Source of the DNA: Candidatus Manganitrophus sp.
GTDB taxonomy: Bacteria > Nitrospirota > Nitrospiria > SBBL01 > Manganitrophaceae
DNA: 64,000 bases
Direction: 5' to 3'
Assembly (NCBI GenBank): GCA_028865235.1
Contig: CP114561.1
Location: 1 to 64,000 of the forward strand
Shown here piece after piece: positions 54,492 to 64,000 of the stretch. Within the stretch, counting starts at the first letter, position 1. Each line of letters starts with the position of its first letter. The notes beneath the pieces are model-generated. The model ran no database searches and was not told the origin of the DNA. It worked only from the letters and a program-made list of their open reading frames with translations. Both the position numbers and the translations under genes were made by a program.

Positions 54492-57400
54492 TTGAGTAGA
54501 CGAATATCCCACTACCTGCCATATATTATTTCTATCCTGTTTGTTTTCTCCCCAATATTAAGAAACAAGTGTTATTCCGAAGAATTACCTCTCCATACTT
54601 TTGAAAAAGGAGTTGAAGCGCTTCAAAAAGGGAACCTTAAAGCAGCGGAAGAGATTTTTCGTGCAGTTTTGAAAGGTGACCCTGAAAATCCATTTGTTTA
54701 TTTTAATTTGGGGAGTATTTTCGCTGCGACACGACGAATAGACCTGGCTTTGACGGTACTGAATCGCGCTGTTGAATTAAAGCCGGACCTCGTTGCTGCC
54801 CATATTCGTCTCGCTGAAATTTATGAGAGTCAGGGAAATCTTGAAGAAGCTCTGAGAGAATATGAAGAGGCATATCTTTATCTCACGGACAGTTCTCCTC
54901 TTCAAGAAAAGACTATCCTAGCCCGTCTTGAAAATATAGAGAAGACGGTTCACTTCAAGGAAAATTGGGACCGTGGAATAAATTTTTTTCGGAACGGAAA
55001 CTATCAAGCGGCGGAGAATGCTTTTCGAACCGTTCTTACAGTGCAGGCCAACAATGCTCTCGCACACTATTGGCTTGGAACTGTATTAGGCGTCCAAAAT
55101 CGTTTCGATGAGGCAATTGAAAGTTTCAAGGCATCACTGCGGTTAAGACCGAACATGACCGACTCCAGAATTCGGCTCGCAGAACTTCACGAATTGAAGG
55201 GAGATCTTTTAGAAGCGAGAGTGGAAGTGGAAAGGGCTCTCTTCTTTATAGAAGACCGGGATGGTCCTGAAGTGCAGTCTCTTGAGGAAAAGTTAAATGC
55301 GATTGAAGATCAGCTTGAGGTAAAAACATACATCGACCAGGCCCTTATACAAGCTGATAACAATAATATTGATGGCGCTATTTCAACATTGCAAGCGTTG
55401 TTTAAGATTAATCCCAATCAGGCATTAGCTTATTTCAATCTCGGAAATCTATGGGCTCGAAAGAATCGGATTGATCTTGCAGAAACGTCTTTTAAGAGGG
55501 CAATTGAGATACAGCCGAACTATTCGGAGGCCCATCATCGCCTCGGCCAAATTTATGAAATGGTCGGATATTTCAATCGTGCAAAAACGGAATATCAAAA
55601 AGCCCAGGCTTCTTTGCAGAGGAATGATCGGCACCGAACGGAATTGGATCACTTCGTTGCAAGGGTTGAACAACAGATAAAGTTTGCGGATGAATCCACC
55701 CGTAAACTTTATGAAGAAAGTCAAAAGCTGCTCCAAGAAGGAAAAGCTGAAGAGGCGATTACAAAATTAGAACAAGCAATCTCCATTCGTCCCGAAGATT
55801 CAGATCTGCACTATAAACTCGGTCATCTCTATCGGCAAAATGGAAAAATCGATTTGGCGATTAATGAGATGTTAGGCGTTCTCGAGTTCAATCCGGGGCA
55901 TGTACAAGCTCGTCAACAACTTGGGGCGATGTATCAAGAAAAAGGATACCTTTATCAAGCCTTAAAAATGTTAAATGACGCCGGTGCGCTCCTCTCAGAC
56001 GAAACAAGATTACATCTTCAGAGCCTTGCAGAAAAGCTTTCTAAAATCGAATCGGAAACGGTTCTTCTTGTCAGAAAGGCGGAGGAAGAATCCGCGGGTG
56101 GAAAATGGACAGCTGCAATTGAAACGCTGAAGCGGGCATTGTCAATCGCGCCCGATGATATCCGGATAAGACTAAAGTTGGCCCTTCTTTATATAAAATT
56201 AGGTAATACGACAGAGGCATATAGAGAATTGAATAGCATATCGCTACAAGACCCATCAACTGGGGAGGAGCAATATCATCTTGGCCTTCTCTATTTTTCG
56301 GCCGGTCAATGGGAAGATGCCAAACGAGCCTATGATCTGGCATTAAAGGCAAAAGCATTGCCTGAAGCGCTCCGCCCGAAGATTCAAATCGAGTTAGAAC
56401 GGGTGAAGCGAAAGACCAAAAATGAAATTGAAGCAAGACGGTATTTCAATCGCGGGAATCGATATATGAACGAGCAGGATTATCGCAGTGCGATTGAATC
56501 GTTTGAAAAGGTGGTTCTTCTTTATCCTTCGGATGTCGCCGGTTTATATTTTATCGGTTCATCGTACGAAAGCCTTGGAGAGGATGATCAAGCACGCAGA
56601 TATTATAAAAAGGTTTTGGAAATAAATCCCATCAACATCCAGGCGAATCAAAGACTGTCTTTCCTTTACGAAAAAGAGGGGAGAATTGAGAAAGCCATTC
56701 AAACATACCGCAATACGTTGGAGTTTTTAGGAGAGGGGGACTCATCGGATGTGCTCTGGACGAGAGGGCGGCTCTCTCCTCTTGAAAAGCGATATACGAT
56801 TAATCTAAGCCAGGTCATTTTAGGTTATGACAGTAATCCAAGCGGTGCATCAAATGAGGGGGGATATCTCTTCGTCTCTTGGGCTCACATTTAATTATTA
56901 CCTTAAAAAAGACAGACGTTTACAAATACCGATCGGATTCAGCACCCAGAATACTGTTTTTTTTAGAACGAATACGGTCTTTAGCAGCGAGACCTTTTCA
57001 ATTTCCGCAACCACGTTTCAAGATCCTTATTCTTTATCTTTTGAATATAACTTTTATTTGGGTATCGCCAGGGGAGGACCGACCAGCAGAGGACAAACCG
57101 GTATTCTGAGCATTTACAGAAGAGGCCATACACCTTCGGTGTTGGGATTTGTCTACAGCTATGATGATTTTTATTCATATGATCGCGAGAGCAACGATGC
57201 TGTTCGTCATAGAATCAGAATAAGCGCTGTTCAGAACTGGGAGCTTACTAGCCTCAATGCCTCATATAGCTATTTTGATAATGATACCAATCTGAGTGAC
57301 CAAGCCTATCAGTCTCACGGAGTCGGGGTCTCGTATAGCCGGCCATTTCTAGAAAATGCTGCGAGGGGGAGTATTTCTTATAACCTGGAGATGAAAGAAT

Positions 57401-57651
57401 TCAAGAACCCTGATTCTTTTTTAGGAAGTTCTGCCTTTCGGAGAAATTTTCTCCACTCATTTACGCTAACCGCTCTCTATTTCCTTCAGGAGAGCTTATC
57501 CCTCGGACTCAGTTATACCGACCTAAGGAATCAATCAAACCTTCCAGCTGCCGTTTTTGTAACTGCGGAACAAAGACTATCGGGACAAGCAGAATCCTTA
57601 GGAAGCTTCAGGGAGAAGATATATAATTTATTTATGAACTGGTCTTTTTAA
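54492..57651 (+). CDS. Large TPR protein with C-terminal outer-membrane beta-barrel, frameshifted
   Basis: About 1,050 residues. An N-terminal signal (YLPYIISILFVFSPI) is followed by about 15 TPR or TPR-like repeats from residue 40 to 740, including AYFNLGNLWARKNRIDLAET and AHYWLGTVLGVQNRFDEAIE. After NLSQVILGYDSNPSG the C-terminal about 280 residues are amphipathic strands (SLSFEYNFYLGIARGG, LSLGLSYTDLRNQS) ending in aromatic NLFMNWSF, the typical outer-membrane barrel C-terminus. One frame change near 56867 joins the parts. The layout resembles BcsC, PgaA or PelB, the TPR-barrel exporters of secreted polysaccharides. A start at ATG 54469 is possible if the A-run at 54483 lacks one base. Confidence 0.82.
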
Positions 57652-57679
57652 AGCTGATATAAATCAATGACTTGTATAA

Positions 57680-57708
57680 TTGACAGCGATTCACTCGTCT
57701 GGTAATTT
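57680..57708 (+). promoter_or_regulatory. Candidate promoter before the DUF1302 gene
   Basis: TTGACA at 57680-57685, 17-base spacer, weak TAATTT at 57703-57708, 21 bases before ATG 57730. Confidence 0.3.
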
Positions 57709-57729
57709 TGAAATAGTATTGGGAAAAAA

Positions 57730-59349
57730 ATGCCAGGTTTGTATATACAAATACTAAGTAGCCCCAAAACAGCATATCGTTTCCTGCGTGTGCTGATCGT
57801 TTCCCTTCAATGGCTTGCGTTTATTTTCATCCTATCTCGAGGAATTGTATTCGCACAAGATGTCGAGGACATCTTCCCCAGCATTAAAACTCCGGAACAA
57901 AATGAGAAGCCTACTACCCCTCCACCCGCACCTGAAAAGGGGGGACAAGATCGCATAGAAAAACCGGCAGCGCCTCCATCCCCTCTCTTGAATCGGCTTT
58001 TAGAGAAAATAAGCGATGATCTAACTTGGGGGGGGTATCTTCGAAATGAGACCGCATTTCGGTATGTTTCCCCGACCGGTTTTGACAAAATCCTCAACAT
58101 CCTTCATCTGGAGGGACGTTACCGTCTGGCTCCCAAGGTCCAACTTGCTGGACGACTCCGTGCATTTTACGACGCCGTCTACGACGTGGAAAGCATCGAT
58201 GTGATTAGCCCGAGAAAGGGCCCAGACACGATCCTCGTCGACAATGTAACAGAGCCCGATCAGGTCAGCGGGCTGGACCCGAATAATGTTCGAGATGTTC
58301 ATATCGTCAAGTCTCGTATTGAATTAAAAGAGCTTTATCTCGACATCAACTTTCAAAATTTCGATCTTCGTATCGGTCGACAGATCGTCCGTTGGGGGGT
58401 TGTTGAAGGGGCTCGCGTCACAGACGAGATTAATCCGCTTGATTTTTATGAGTTGATCCTCAGAGATATTGATGATCGATATATTCCTCTCTTTATGATC
58501 AAAGGGGATCTCTACCTGGGATCCAATACATTTGAAGGAATTATTATCCCGGAGGTTCGGGGTCACCGTCCGGCTCCCAAGGGAACGGAGTGGGAGCAAT
58601 TCAGACTGCTCCCAAACCTTGAAAAGCCTGAGCAACCTTATGAAGATTTTCCAAACAACATCGACAACACGGAAATAGCCTTAAAATACACCCGTGTTTT
58701 CTCCGGTTTCGAACTCTCGGCCAGCTACTTCTATACCTGGGACGATTTTCCTTCGTCCTTTAGATCGATCGCTTCCGCGGCAGTATTTGCCGGGAATACA
58801 GATGTTACGTTTAAGCCGGAATATGAACGCCTTCACATTTATGGAACCACCTTTTCTAAAACCTTTCAAGGTTTCGTCTTCAACGCAGAAGCGGCCTATG
58901 TTGATGGCAAGGTGTTTGGAGCTCGATTCGGCGATAGAGTAACCAGCAACGAGGGGGAAGTTCAAAAAGATTATGTAAAATATGCGATCGGACTTGACCT
59001 CTACATCTTAGGGATGGATGTTTCTCCCGCCGCGATTCAACAATACATTATCGGTTATGAAAGCAACATTATTCAAGACAAGGTTGATACGGTCGGGGCC
59101 GTTTTTATTCGCAAAGAATTTATTCACAATCTTTGGACGGGTAACCTACTCCTTCTTTACTTTTTTAACGACGAGGACTGGCTGATTCGGCCTCGAACAT
59201 TTTATAACATCACCGACCGTCTCCGTGTCTCCTTTGGAGTCGATATCTTCGAAGGAAAAATCGGAACCGGTCTCCCAGGAGAATTCCACTTTGTCGGATT
59301 TTTCGATAACAACGATCGAATTTTTTGGGATATCACTTATAGCTTCTAA
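57730..59349 (+). CDS. DUF1302-like outer-membrane beta-barrel protein
   Basis: A 539-residue protein. A signal peptide ends near VFAQDVE, a Pro-rich segment (about residues 55-80) follows, then a large barrel with strands such as LTWGGYLRNETAFRYV, RLAGRLRAFYDAVYDVE-like and ELYLDINFQNFDLRIGRQIV, followed by RWGVVEGARVTDEINPLDFY, which is the hallmark block of the DUF1302 family. The last residues (FWDITYSF) end in Phe, as outer-membrane barrels do. Function unknown in general; relatives are thought to move hydrophobic or polymeric substrates. Its stop overlaps the next start by one base (TAATG). Confidence 0.85.
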   Translation: MPGLYIQILSSPKTAYRFLRVLIVSLQWLAFIFILSRGIVFAQDVEDIFPSIKTPEQNEKPTTPPPAPEKGGQDRIEKPAAPPSPLLNRLLEKISDDLTWGGYLRNETAFRYVSPTGFDKILNILHLEGRYRLAPKVQLAGRLRAFYDAVYDVESIDVISPRKGPDTILVDNVTEPDQVSGLDPNNVRDVHIVKSRIELKELYLDINFQNFDLRIGRQIVRWGVVEGARVTDEINPLDFYELILRDIDDRYIPLFMIKGDLYLGSNTFEGIIIPEVRGHRPAPKGTEWEQFRLLPNLEKPEQPYEDFPNNIDNTEIALKYTRVFSGFELSASYFYTWDDFPSSFRSIASAAVFAGNTDVTFKPEYERLHIYGTTFSKTFQGFVFNAEAAYVDGKVFGARFGDRVTSNEGEVQKDYVKYAIGLDLYILGMDVSPAAIQQYIIGYESNIIQDKVDTVGAVFIRKEFIHNLWTGNLLLLYFFNDEDWLIRPRTFYNITDRLRVSFGVDIFEGKIGTGLPGEFHFVGFFDNNDRIFWDITYSF

Positions 59350-62300
59350 TGCTTATGCGTACGCTCGTTACATGGTTTATCATTTTTGGGGCCCTTGCTT
59401 TTGTCGGTTGTAATTCGCAAACCTTCCCCGGCGGGCCCGGATCGACCGGTATTCGTGATGTTCCCTTCTCAGAGACCTATCTTTTCGACTTCAAAACCGG
59501 CGCCGGCCCGATCTCCAGAGGCAATCCCGACGGCAATCTTCAAATCATCTCTGCCGCCGATCTCTTAACCCTCCTTGCAGCGGCTCAGGACCAGCAGTTA
59601 CTCGGCCTCGGCACGGTGAGTGGACTCGTGCTTTCCAATGGAAGTCCTGTTCAAGACATTGCGTTAAAAGTGACCGATGCAGATGGGAATCTTCTGGCGA
59701 TTCGGATGGAAGGGAAAAAGGTGGGGAATAATCTTGTGCTTCCGGATGGGTTCATCTGCCCCGCAGAGAATATCTCGTTTGATAATATCTGCATCAAGGG
59801 AAGCATTTACTACAACAGTCCGGGAGGGGTTCCCGATTTCTCGAATAACAGAGGGACTTCCGTCGCCGGGACATACACAATTTTCAACCTTCCTCCGGGA
59901 GAAGTCTATTTGTGGGCATCGCGGGGAGGAAGAGGCAATGCCCGTATCAAAGTCTTTGCCAATAAAATCTCCGTCGGAAAGCTTCAGGTTATTCCGATCG
60001 CCATTTCGACCGTCGGCGTTACCGGAAGCGTGATTGAGGCGAAGGATGAATCGACAGCCGTCCCTGAGGCAACCGTATCTGTCTTGGGGACTACGGATCC
60101 GGGATTAACGACCACCAGCGATGCAAACGGTCTTTATTCATTTATCTCCATCGGGACCAATGGTAATTACCTCTTAAATGTAAGTAAACCGGGTTATTGG
60201 GATTCATACCACTCTCTGAACACAACTCCTTTCCAAGCGGCGACCAATATTCAAGATGTTACAAAAACCGTATCCACTTATTCGAATAGCTACATTGCCG
60301 AGATTGCCTCTGAGGGAGGAGTTCCGGTCGATCCTGGTAAAGGAATTATCACCGGACGAGTGACCGGAGGGGATGGAACGCCGCAACATTGTGCCAAACT
60401 CTCTGTCAGGGATGCGGCTGGAAATGACCTTTCTGCATCCGGCGCAGTGATTGTTTATGTCGATGGGTCTCGCGGCAGTTGTGAGGTTACAAGCGATACC
60501 GATCAAACCTCTACGAATGGACTTTTCTTTATTTATAACGTTCCGCCCGGAGAAATATTTGTAAGCTATTTCACAAAAGTGACCCTTGGATCGGGTGGGG
60601 CCACCAGCAGCTCCAGCGGCGGAATGATCGTTCCCTCTTTTCCGGGGGTGGTATTTGTACAGAACATCACGAACTCAGGAACAAATACCGCTCAAGACCT
60701 CTCTGGAAGCATCATCGATGGAGCCAGCTCAGCCTCGGTATCCGGGGCGCAATTAACCTTCTTGGGGATTACCCCCAAACATACTCAAGTGATTCAGCGG
60801 GAGACTATGAGGTTGATGATACACTTATTGGCGGAAGAGCATACCGGGTCAAAATATCAGAAGCCGGACATGCCGATACCTATGAAATCTTCACCATGAC
60901 CGATACAGAGACAAAACAAAATTTTATCATTAGCCCGCCTTCCACCACGACGAATCCTGCCCTGGGAGAAATCTACACACTCTTAATCGATCAGGGAACG
61001 GGCCAGACGGCCGAGAATGTGACCTTGAGGATTACTGATCTCAATGGAAATCCAGTCGCGGGGGGGGAAATCACCTCATCCGATGGCATTTTCCGTATTC
61101 CCAATGTGCCTCCCGGGATGGTGAATCTCTCTGTCATCTCCGGGGAAGATTCCGGTAATGCGACTCTTTATGTCTATCCAAACGGGGTGACCTATTTCGA
61201 ATTCGTCATGACAAAAGTCATCCCGTCACGGGTGACTGTTTCAGGGACAATAAAGGATTTAGCAGGCGCCTCCGTCGTCGGGTCTCAATGGAGGGCCGTT
61301 GGCAGGAGTGATGTCATCTCGGCGGATGGCAATGGCGATTATCAGGGAACCTTGGAATCTTTTGGCCGGTTTATCATCAAGACTGAAAAAGATGGTTCCT
61401 ACGACACCTATAATTTTTTCCCTCGCACCGGGGTGCTCAACTCAAAGAATCTTGATCTTTTCTCCGTCTCTCGTGCACAGATCGGTGACGCGGCAACCCA
61501 AGCAGGAATTGCACAGAGCAGCGCCAACGGGTTGATTGTCGGGACGACGATTCGGAGCACTTTTTCCCAAGAGATTTCTTCAACAGCGCTTGGAGCGGGC
61601 CCTCACGCCGCCGCGCTTGGGTTTTTTAATCAAGATGCCATTCTGGACATCGCGATTACAAATCCGGGAACGCCTGGAACAGTGACCGTGCTTTTTGGAT
61701 CGGAAAATGTGGACGGTGCCTTCGGTAATCCCAGCATCGTTACCGATGGAATTGAAGATAATCCGTCGGCGATCGCGGTGGCGGATTTTGATGGGAATGG
61801 AAGCGCGGATTTGGTCATTACCAATCGGGACGACGATTCGATCACTGTCCTCAGGGGGGATAAGAATGGGAACTTCGTTGCTGTTGATAAACCGATCGTC
61901 GATGCCGAGCAGCAGGAAATAAATCCTCACCCACTGAGTGCCCCTATTGCGGTGGTTGCAGGTTTTTTTGATTCAGACACTTTTGCCGATATCGCTGTTG
62001 TGAATGAAGGAGATAACTCCGTGATTGTCTTGTTGGGCAACGGGAACGGCACTTTCCACCCCATTGTCCAGAATACCAGCATCGTTCAAAATGGGGTCGA
62101 AAACGCACCGAAGGCGATTATCGCCGGCGATTTCAATCAGGACCAGCGGATGGATATGGCGATTTCTAATTCAGGAAGCGGAACGATCACCGTTTTGCTG
62201 GGAAGCACCGATGGAACTTTTCAACCGTTGAGCGACCCAAACACCGGTTCACCGATTTCCGTCTCGGTCGGAAGCGGCAGTCAACCCGAGTCTATGGCAT

Positions 62301-63172
62301 TGGTGGATCTAAACTCCGACGCCCGTTTGGATTTGGCCGTGATCGACAAAAACACAGATGTCCTAACAATCTTCATCGGGAATACCAGCGGGGGGTTCGA
62401 TCGATTAGCCGACGCAAATCAGAACTTCGTTCCGTCCATCGCGATAGGAAATGATCCTTCCTCTATCAGCGTCGGGGAGTTCAACGGGGATGGGCGGGCG
62501 GATTTGGCCATCACGCGTCAAGCGGATAATTCTGTTTTGGTCCTATTGGGGAATGGAGACGGGACATTCACTCTTTCCGACCCGATTGCACTCGGGGCGC
62601 CGTTGACAACGCCGGAGAAAATTTTACTATCCGACCAGGACAGAGATGGGCTCTTTGATCTTGTGGTCGTCGGTTCTCATGTTGGAACTTTATTGGGACG
62701 TGAAAATTCGATCAATGGTATTTCTCTTGAGGCAAGAGATATGGACGGGGCAAGGGTTGGAGAGGTTCGCTACCTGAACAATTTAGGCGAAGTTGATCCG
62801 ACGCTTAGCGCGACCTCAGCGGGAGGCGGGTTTGTTATTTTTAACGTTCCTTCCGGATTGGTTGTTGTCCGTGCGATTAATGGGGGAGTGGGGAATAATA
62901 TCCTCGATTCGATTCCGGATGCAGTTTCTTATACGAAGCTTCGGGCGCTGTCACTGTTGCCCTCTGTGGTGTCGATTAACGGGGTGACCTATGACCCTGT
63001 GGGACCGCCGCCGGTTGGTGTTCCCGTCGGAGCGGTCAACATCCAGGTGTTGGGAATGGATGTGCAAACAAAATCCGATTCAAACTCCGGGAGTTATTCA
63101 TTCGATATTGATGCAAACGGCGAATATATCGTAAGATTGTGTTGGGACCTTCCTGGTCAACCCTGCCAATAG
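59349..63172 (+). CDS. Giant lipoprotein with CarboxypepD-like domains and FG-GAP propeller, frameshifted
   Basis: About 1,274 residues after joining. Signal peptide ends at Cys21 (GALAFVGC). Several carboxypeptidase-regulatory/Ig-like beta domains (TGSVIEAKDESTAVPEATVS, ITGRVTGGDGTPQHCAKLSV, RITDLNGNPVAGGEITSSDG) fill the first 700 residues and recur at the C-terminus. Between about 61590 and 62700 lie seven FG-GAP-like repeats with DxDGNGxxD-type Ca-binding loops (VADFDGNGSADLVITNR; VGEFNGDGRADLAITRQ). One frame change near 60775 joins the two large frames. It is probably a surface-exposed lipoprotein. Overlaps the DUF1302 gene by one base. Confidence 0.85.
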
Positions 63173-63195
63173 GTGTTTTTACACCTATTTATTGT
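63168..63195 (+). terminator. Probable intrinsic terminator after the lipoprotein
   Basis: AATAGGTG and CACCTATT form an 8-bp stem around TTTTTA, followed by TATTGTTC. The left arm includes the stop codon. The T-run is imperfect. Confidence 0.45.
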
Positions 63196-63296
63196 TCGAG
63201 CCATATACATTACCCTTTGATATATTAGCTTTATTTTTTGAAATTGGAGGGGATTATTCCTTACGAAAAATCCTATCCGCGGCCCGTATTTATTGC

Positions 63297-63325
63297 TTGA
63301 CAGTTTAATTCTGTAGTGCTATTTT
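63297..63325 (+). promoter_or_regulatory. Candidate sigma-70 promoter for the TonB-like gene
   Basis: TTGACA at 63297-63302, 17-base spacer, TATTTT at 63320-63325, 53 bases before ATG 63378. Confidence 0.5.
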
Positions 63326-63377
63326 TTTATTAAAGATATTACGTTATGCATCAGAATATTTTATATGTGCTAATAAA

Positions 63378-64000
63378 ATGAGTTTTTCACTCTACGGAAA
63401 TAGTTTTTCAAAATTACCTGACGGTGCATCGGAGAAGAAAATTTCTTTTGTACTGGCAGCGTTGTTATTTTCTTTGTTCCTCCACGTATCCTTAGGTTGG
63501 TACGGCTTACATGCGCTAAAAGATATTGAAGTAAAAGCTCCACGAAGGTCGCTTGAATTCAGTTTGGTTAAACCGCCCGATCCTATCGTTACGCCGCCAA
63601 AACCGTTACCGATATCACCTGTTCCACGAATCGCCTCCTCTTCTCCAAAACAGAAACTCATTGAACGGCCTTCTTCGCCGAAACCTGAGCTGCCGAAATC
63701 AGCGCCGAAACCCGAGGTGCCAAAGCCGGAACCAATGAGAGAACCTATTAAAACTGCGGAGATCTTAGAAAATAAAAAAGAGATCGCACAACCTCTATTG
63801 CCTTCTTCTCCTCAATCGACGGAACCTCCCATTCAATTACATGACACGGGTGAGCAATCGATCGGCACGAATTTCGAAGAAACGCCGATGGAATCATCCG
63901 GTGGGGAGGAAGGGAGTGGTTCCCGTTCTGGTGATTTAACTAGCGGCGCTGTCGCAGGAAACGCCCAGGGGGGTGGCGAGATCGTCGGTCCGATTTTTGA
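63378..64000 (+). CDS. TonB-like energy-transducer protein, partial
   Basis: Open from ATG 63378 to the window edge (207 codons), so incomplete. A short cytoplasmic leader is followed by a single transmembrane helix (FVLAALLFSLFLHVSLGWYG), typical of TonB/TolA-type anchors. A long Pro/Lys/Glu-rich periplasmic spacer (PKPEVPKPEPMREPIKTAEI and similar) follows, then a Gly/Ser/Glu-rich stretch (GGEEGSGSRSGDL). The C-terminal TonB domain would lie beyond the window. It follows the lipoprotein gene after a terminator and has its own promoter; it could power one of the barrels upstream. Confidence 0.75.
   Translation, partial: MSFSLYGNSFSKLPDGASEKKISFVLAALLFSLFLHVSLGWYGLHALKDIEVKAPRRSLEFSLVKPPDPIVTPPKPLPISPVPRIASSSPKQKLIERPSSPKPELPKSAPKPEVPKPEPMREPIKTAEILENKKEIAQPLLPSSPQSTEPPIQLHDTGEQSIGTNFEETPMESSGGEEGSGSRSGDLTSGAVAGNAQGGGEIVGPIF

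Overview
The window reads as the chromosome of a Gram-negative bacterium, most like the Nitrospirota (inference). Outer-membrane barrel proteins, lipoproteins and O-antigen/exopolysaccharide genes show a diderm envelope. The housekeeping set (ClpC, a long ThyX-like protein, Nth-YicC-RemA-Gmk-RpoZ-CoaBC, AroQ-EfP-AccB-AccC, an ACT-domain SerB, DUF3553, HD-GYP) fits that phylum. No rRNA, tRNA, CRISPR array or intact insertion sequence was seen.

Region 1 (1-23.3 kb, + strand) is a surface-polysaccharide locus. It holds the tail of a probable SLBB export protein, a Wzz chain-length regulator, Gmd and a GDP-sugar epimerase, a cupin, two hexapeptide acyltransferases, a DegT aminotransferase, the Wzx flippase, glycosyltransferases and a Wzy-like polymerase. 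A GDPD/HAD/nucleotidyltransferase/cupin/nucleotidyltransferase module follows, then an AsnB-type amidotransferase, another glycosyltransferase, an epimerase and two phosphoglycosyl transferases, the second fused to a WbpM/FlaA1-type dehydratase. The likely products are a GDP-linked 6-deoxy-4-amino sugar carrying an N-acyl group, plus a second nucleotide-activated substituent. The 3.9-4.7 kb stretch holds remnants of a 3-hydroxyacyl-CoA dehydrogenase and of a second cupin.

Region 2 (23.4-32 kb) has two tandem secreted proteins of unknown function, a phytoene/squalene synthase with a flavin oxidoreductase (- strand), a two-half ThyX-like protein, an MBL hydrolase, a zinc-ribbon miniprotein, an HDAC-like deacetylase, a DUF2203 protein and SerB.

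Region 3 (32-49.5 kb) is mostly housekeeping: a double SagB-type nitroreductase, a Nudix hydrolase, a lipoprotein, a YggX-like protein, Nth, then YicC-RemA-Gmk-RpoZ-CoaBC behind a perfect sigma-70 promoter. TPR-Roadblock-AroQ-EfP-AccB-AccC-ThiE and a response regulator with HD-GYP follow. A biotin operon (bioF, an SDR, bioD) lies on the - strand.

Region 4 (49.5-64 kb) has ClpC, a TPR protein, TsaD and then a co-directional envelope cluster: a TPR/beta-barrel protein, a DUF1302 barrel, a very large lipoprotein with a seven-repeat FG-GAP propeller, and a truncated TonB-like protein. This cluster is the best candidate for an undescribed system.

Many universally conserved genes (efp, accB, accC, thiE, bioD and others) are broken by single-base shifts, often at homopolymers and densest at 41.9-48 kb. 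These look like sequencing or assembly errors rather than decay, so such genes are annotated over their full reconstructed span.
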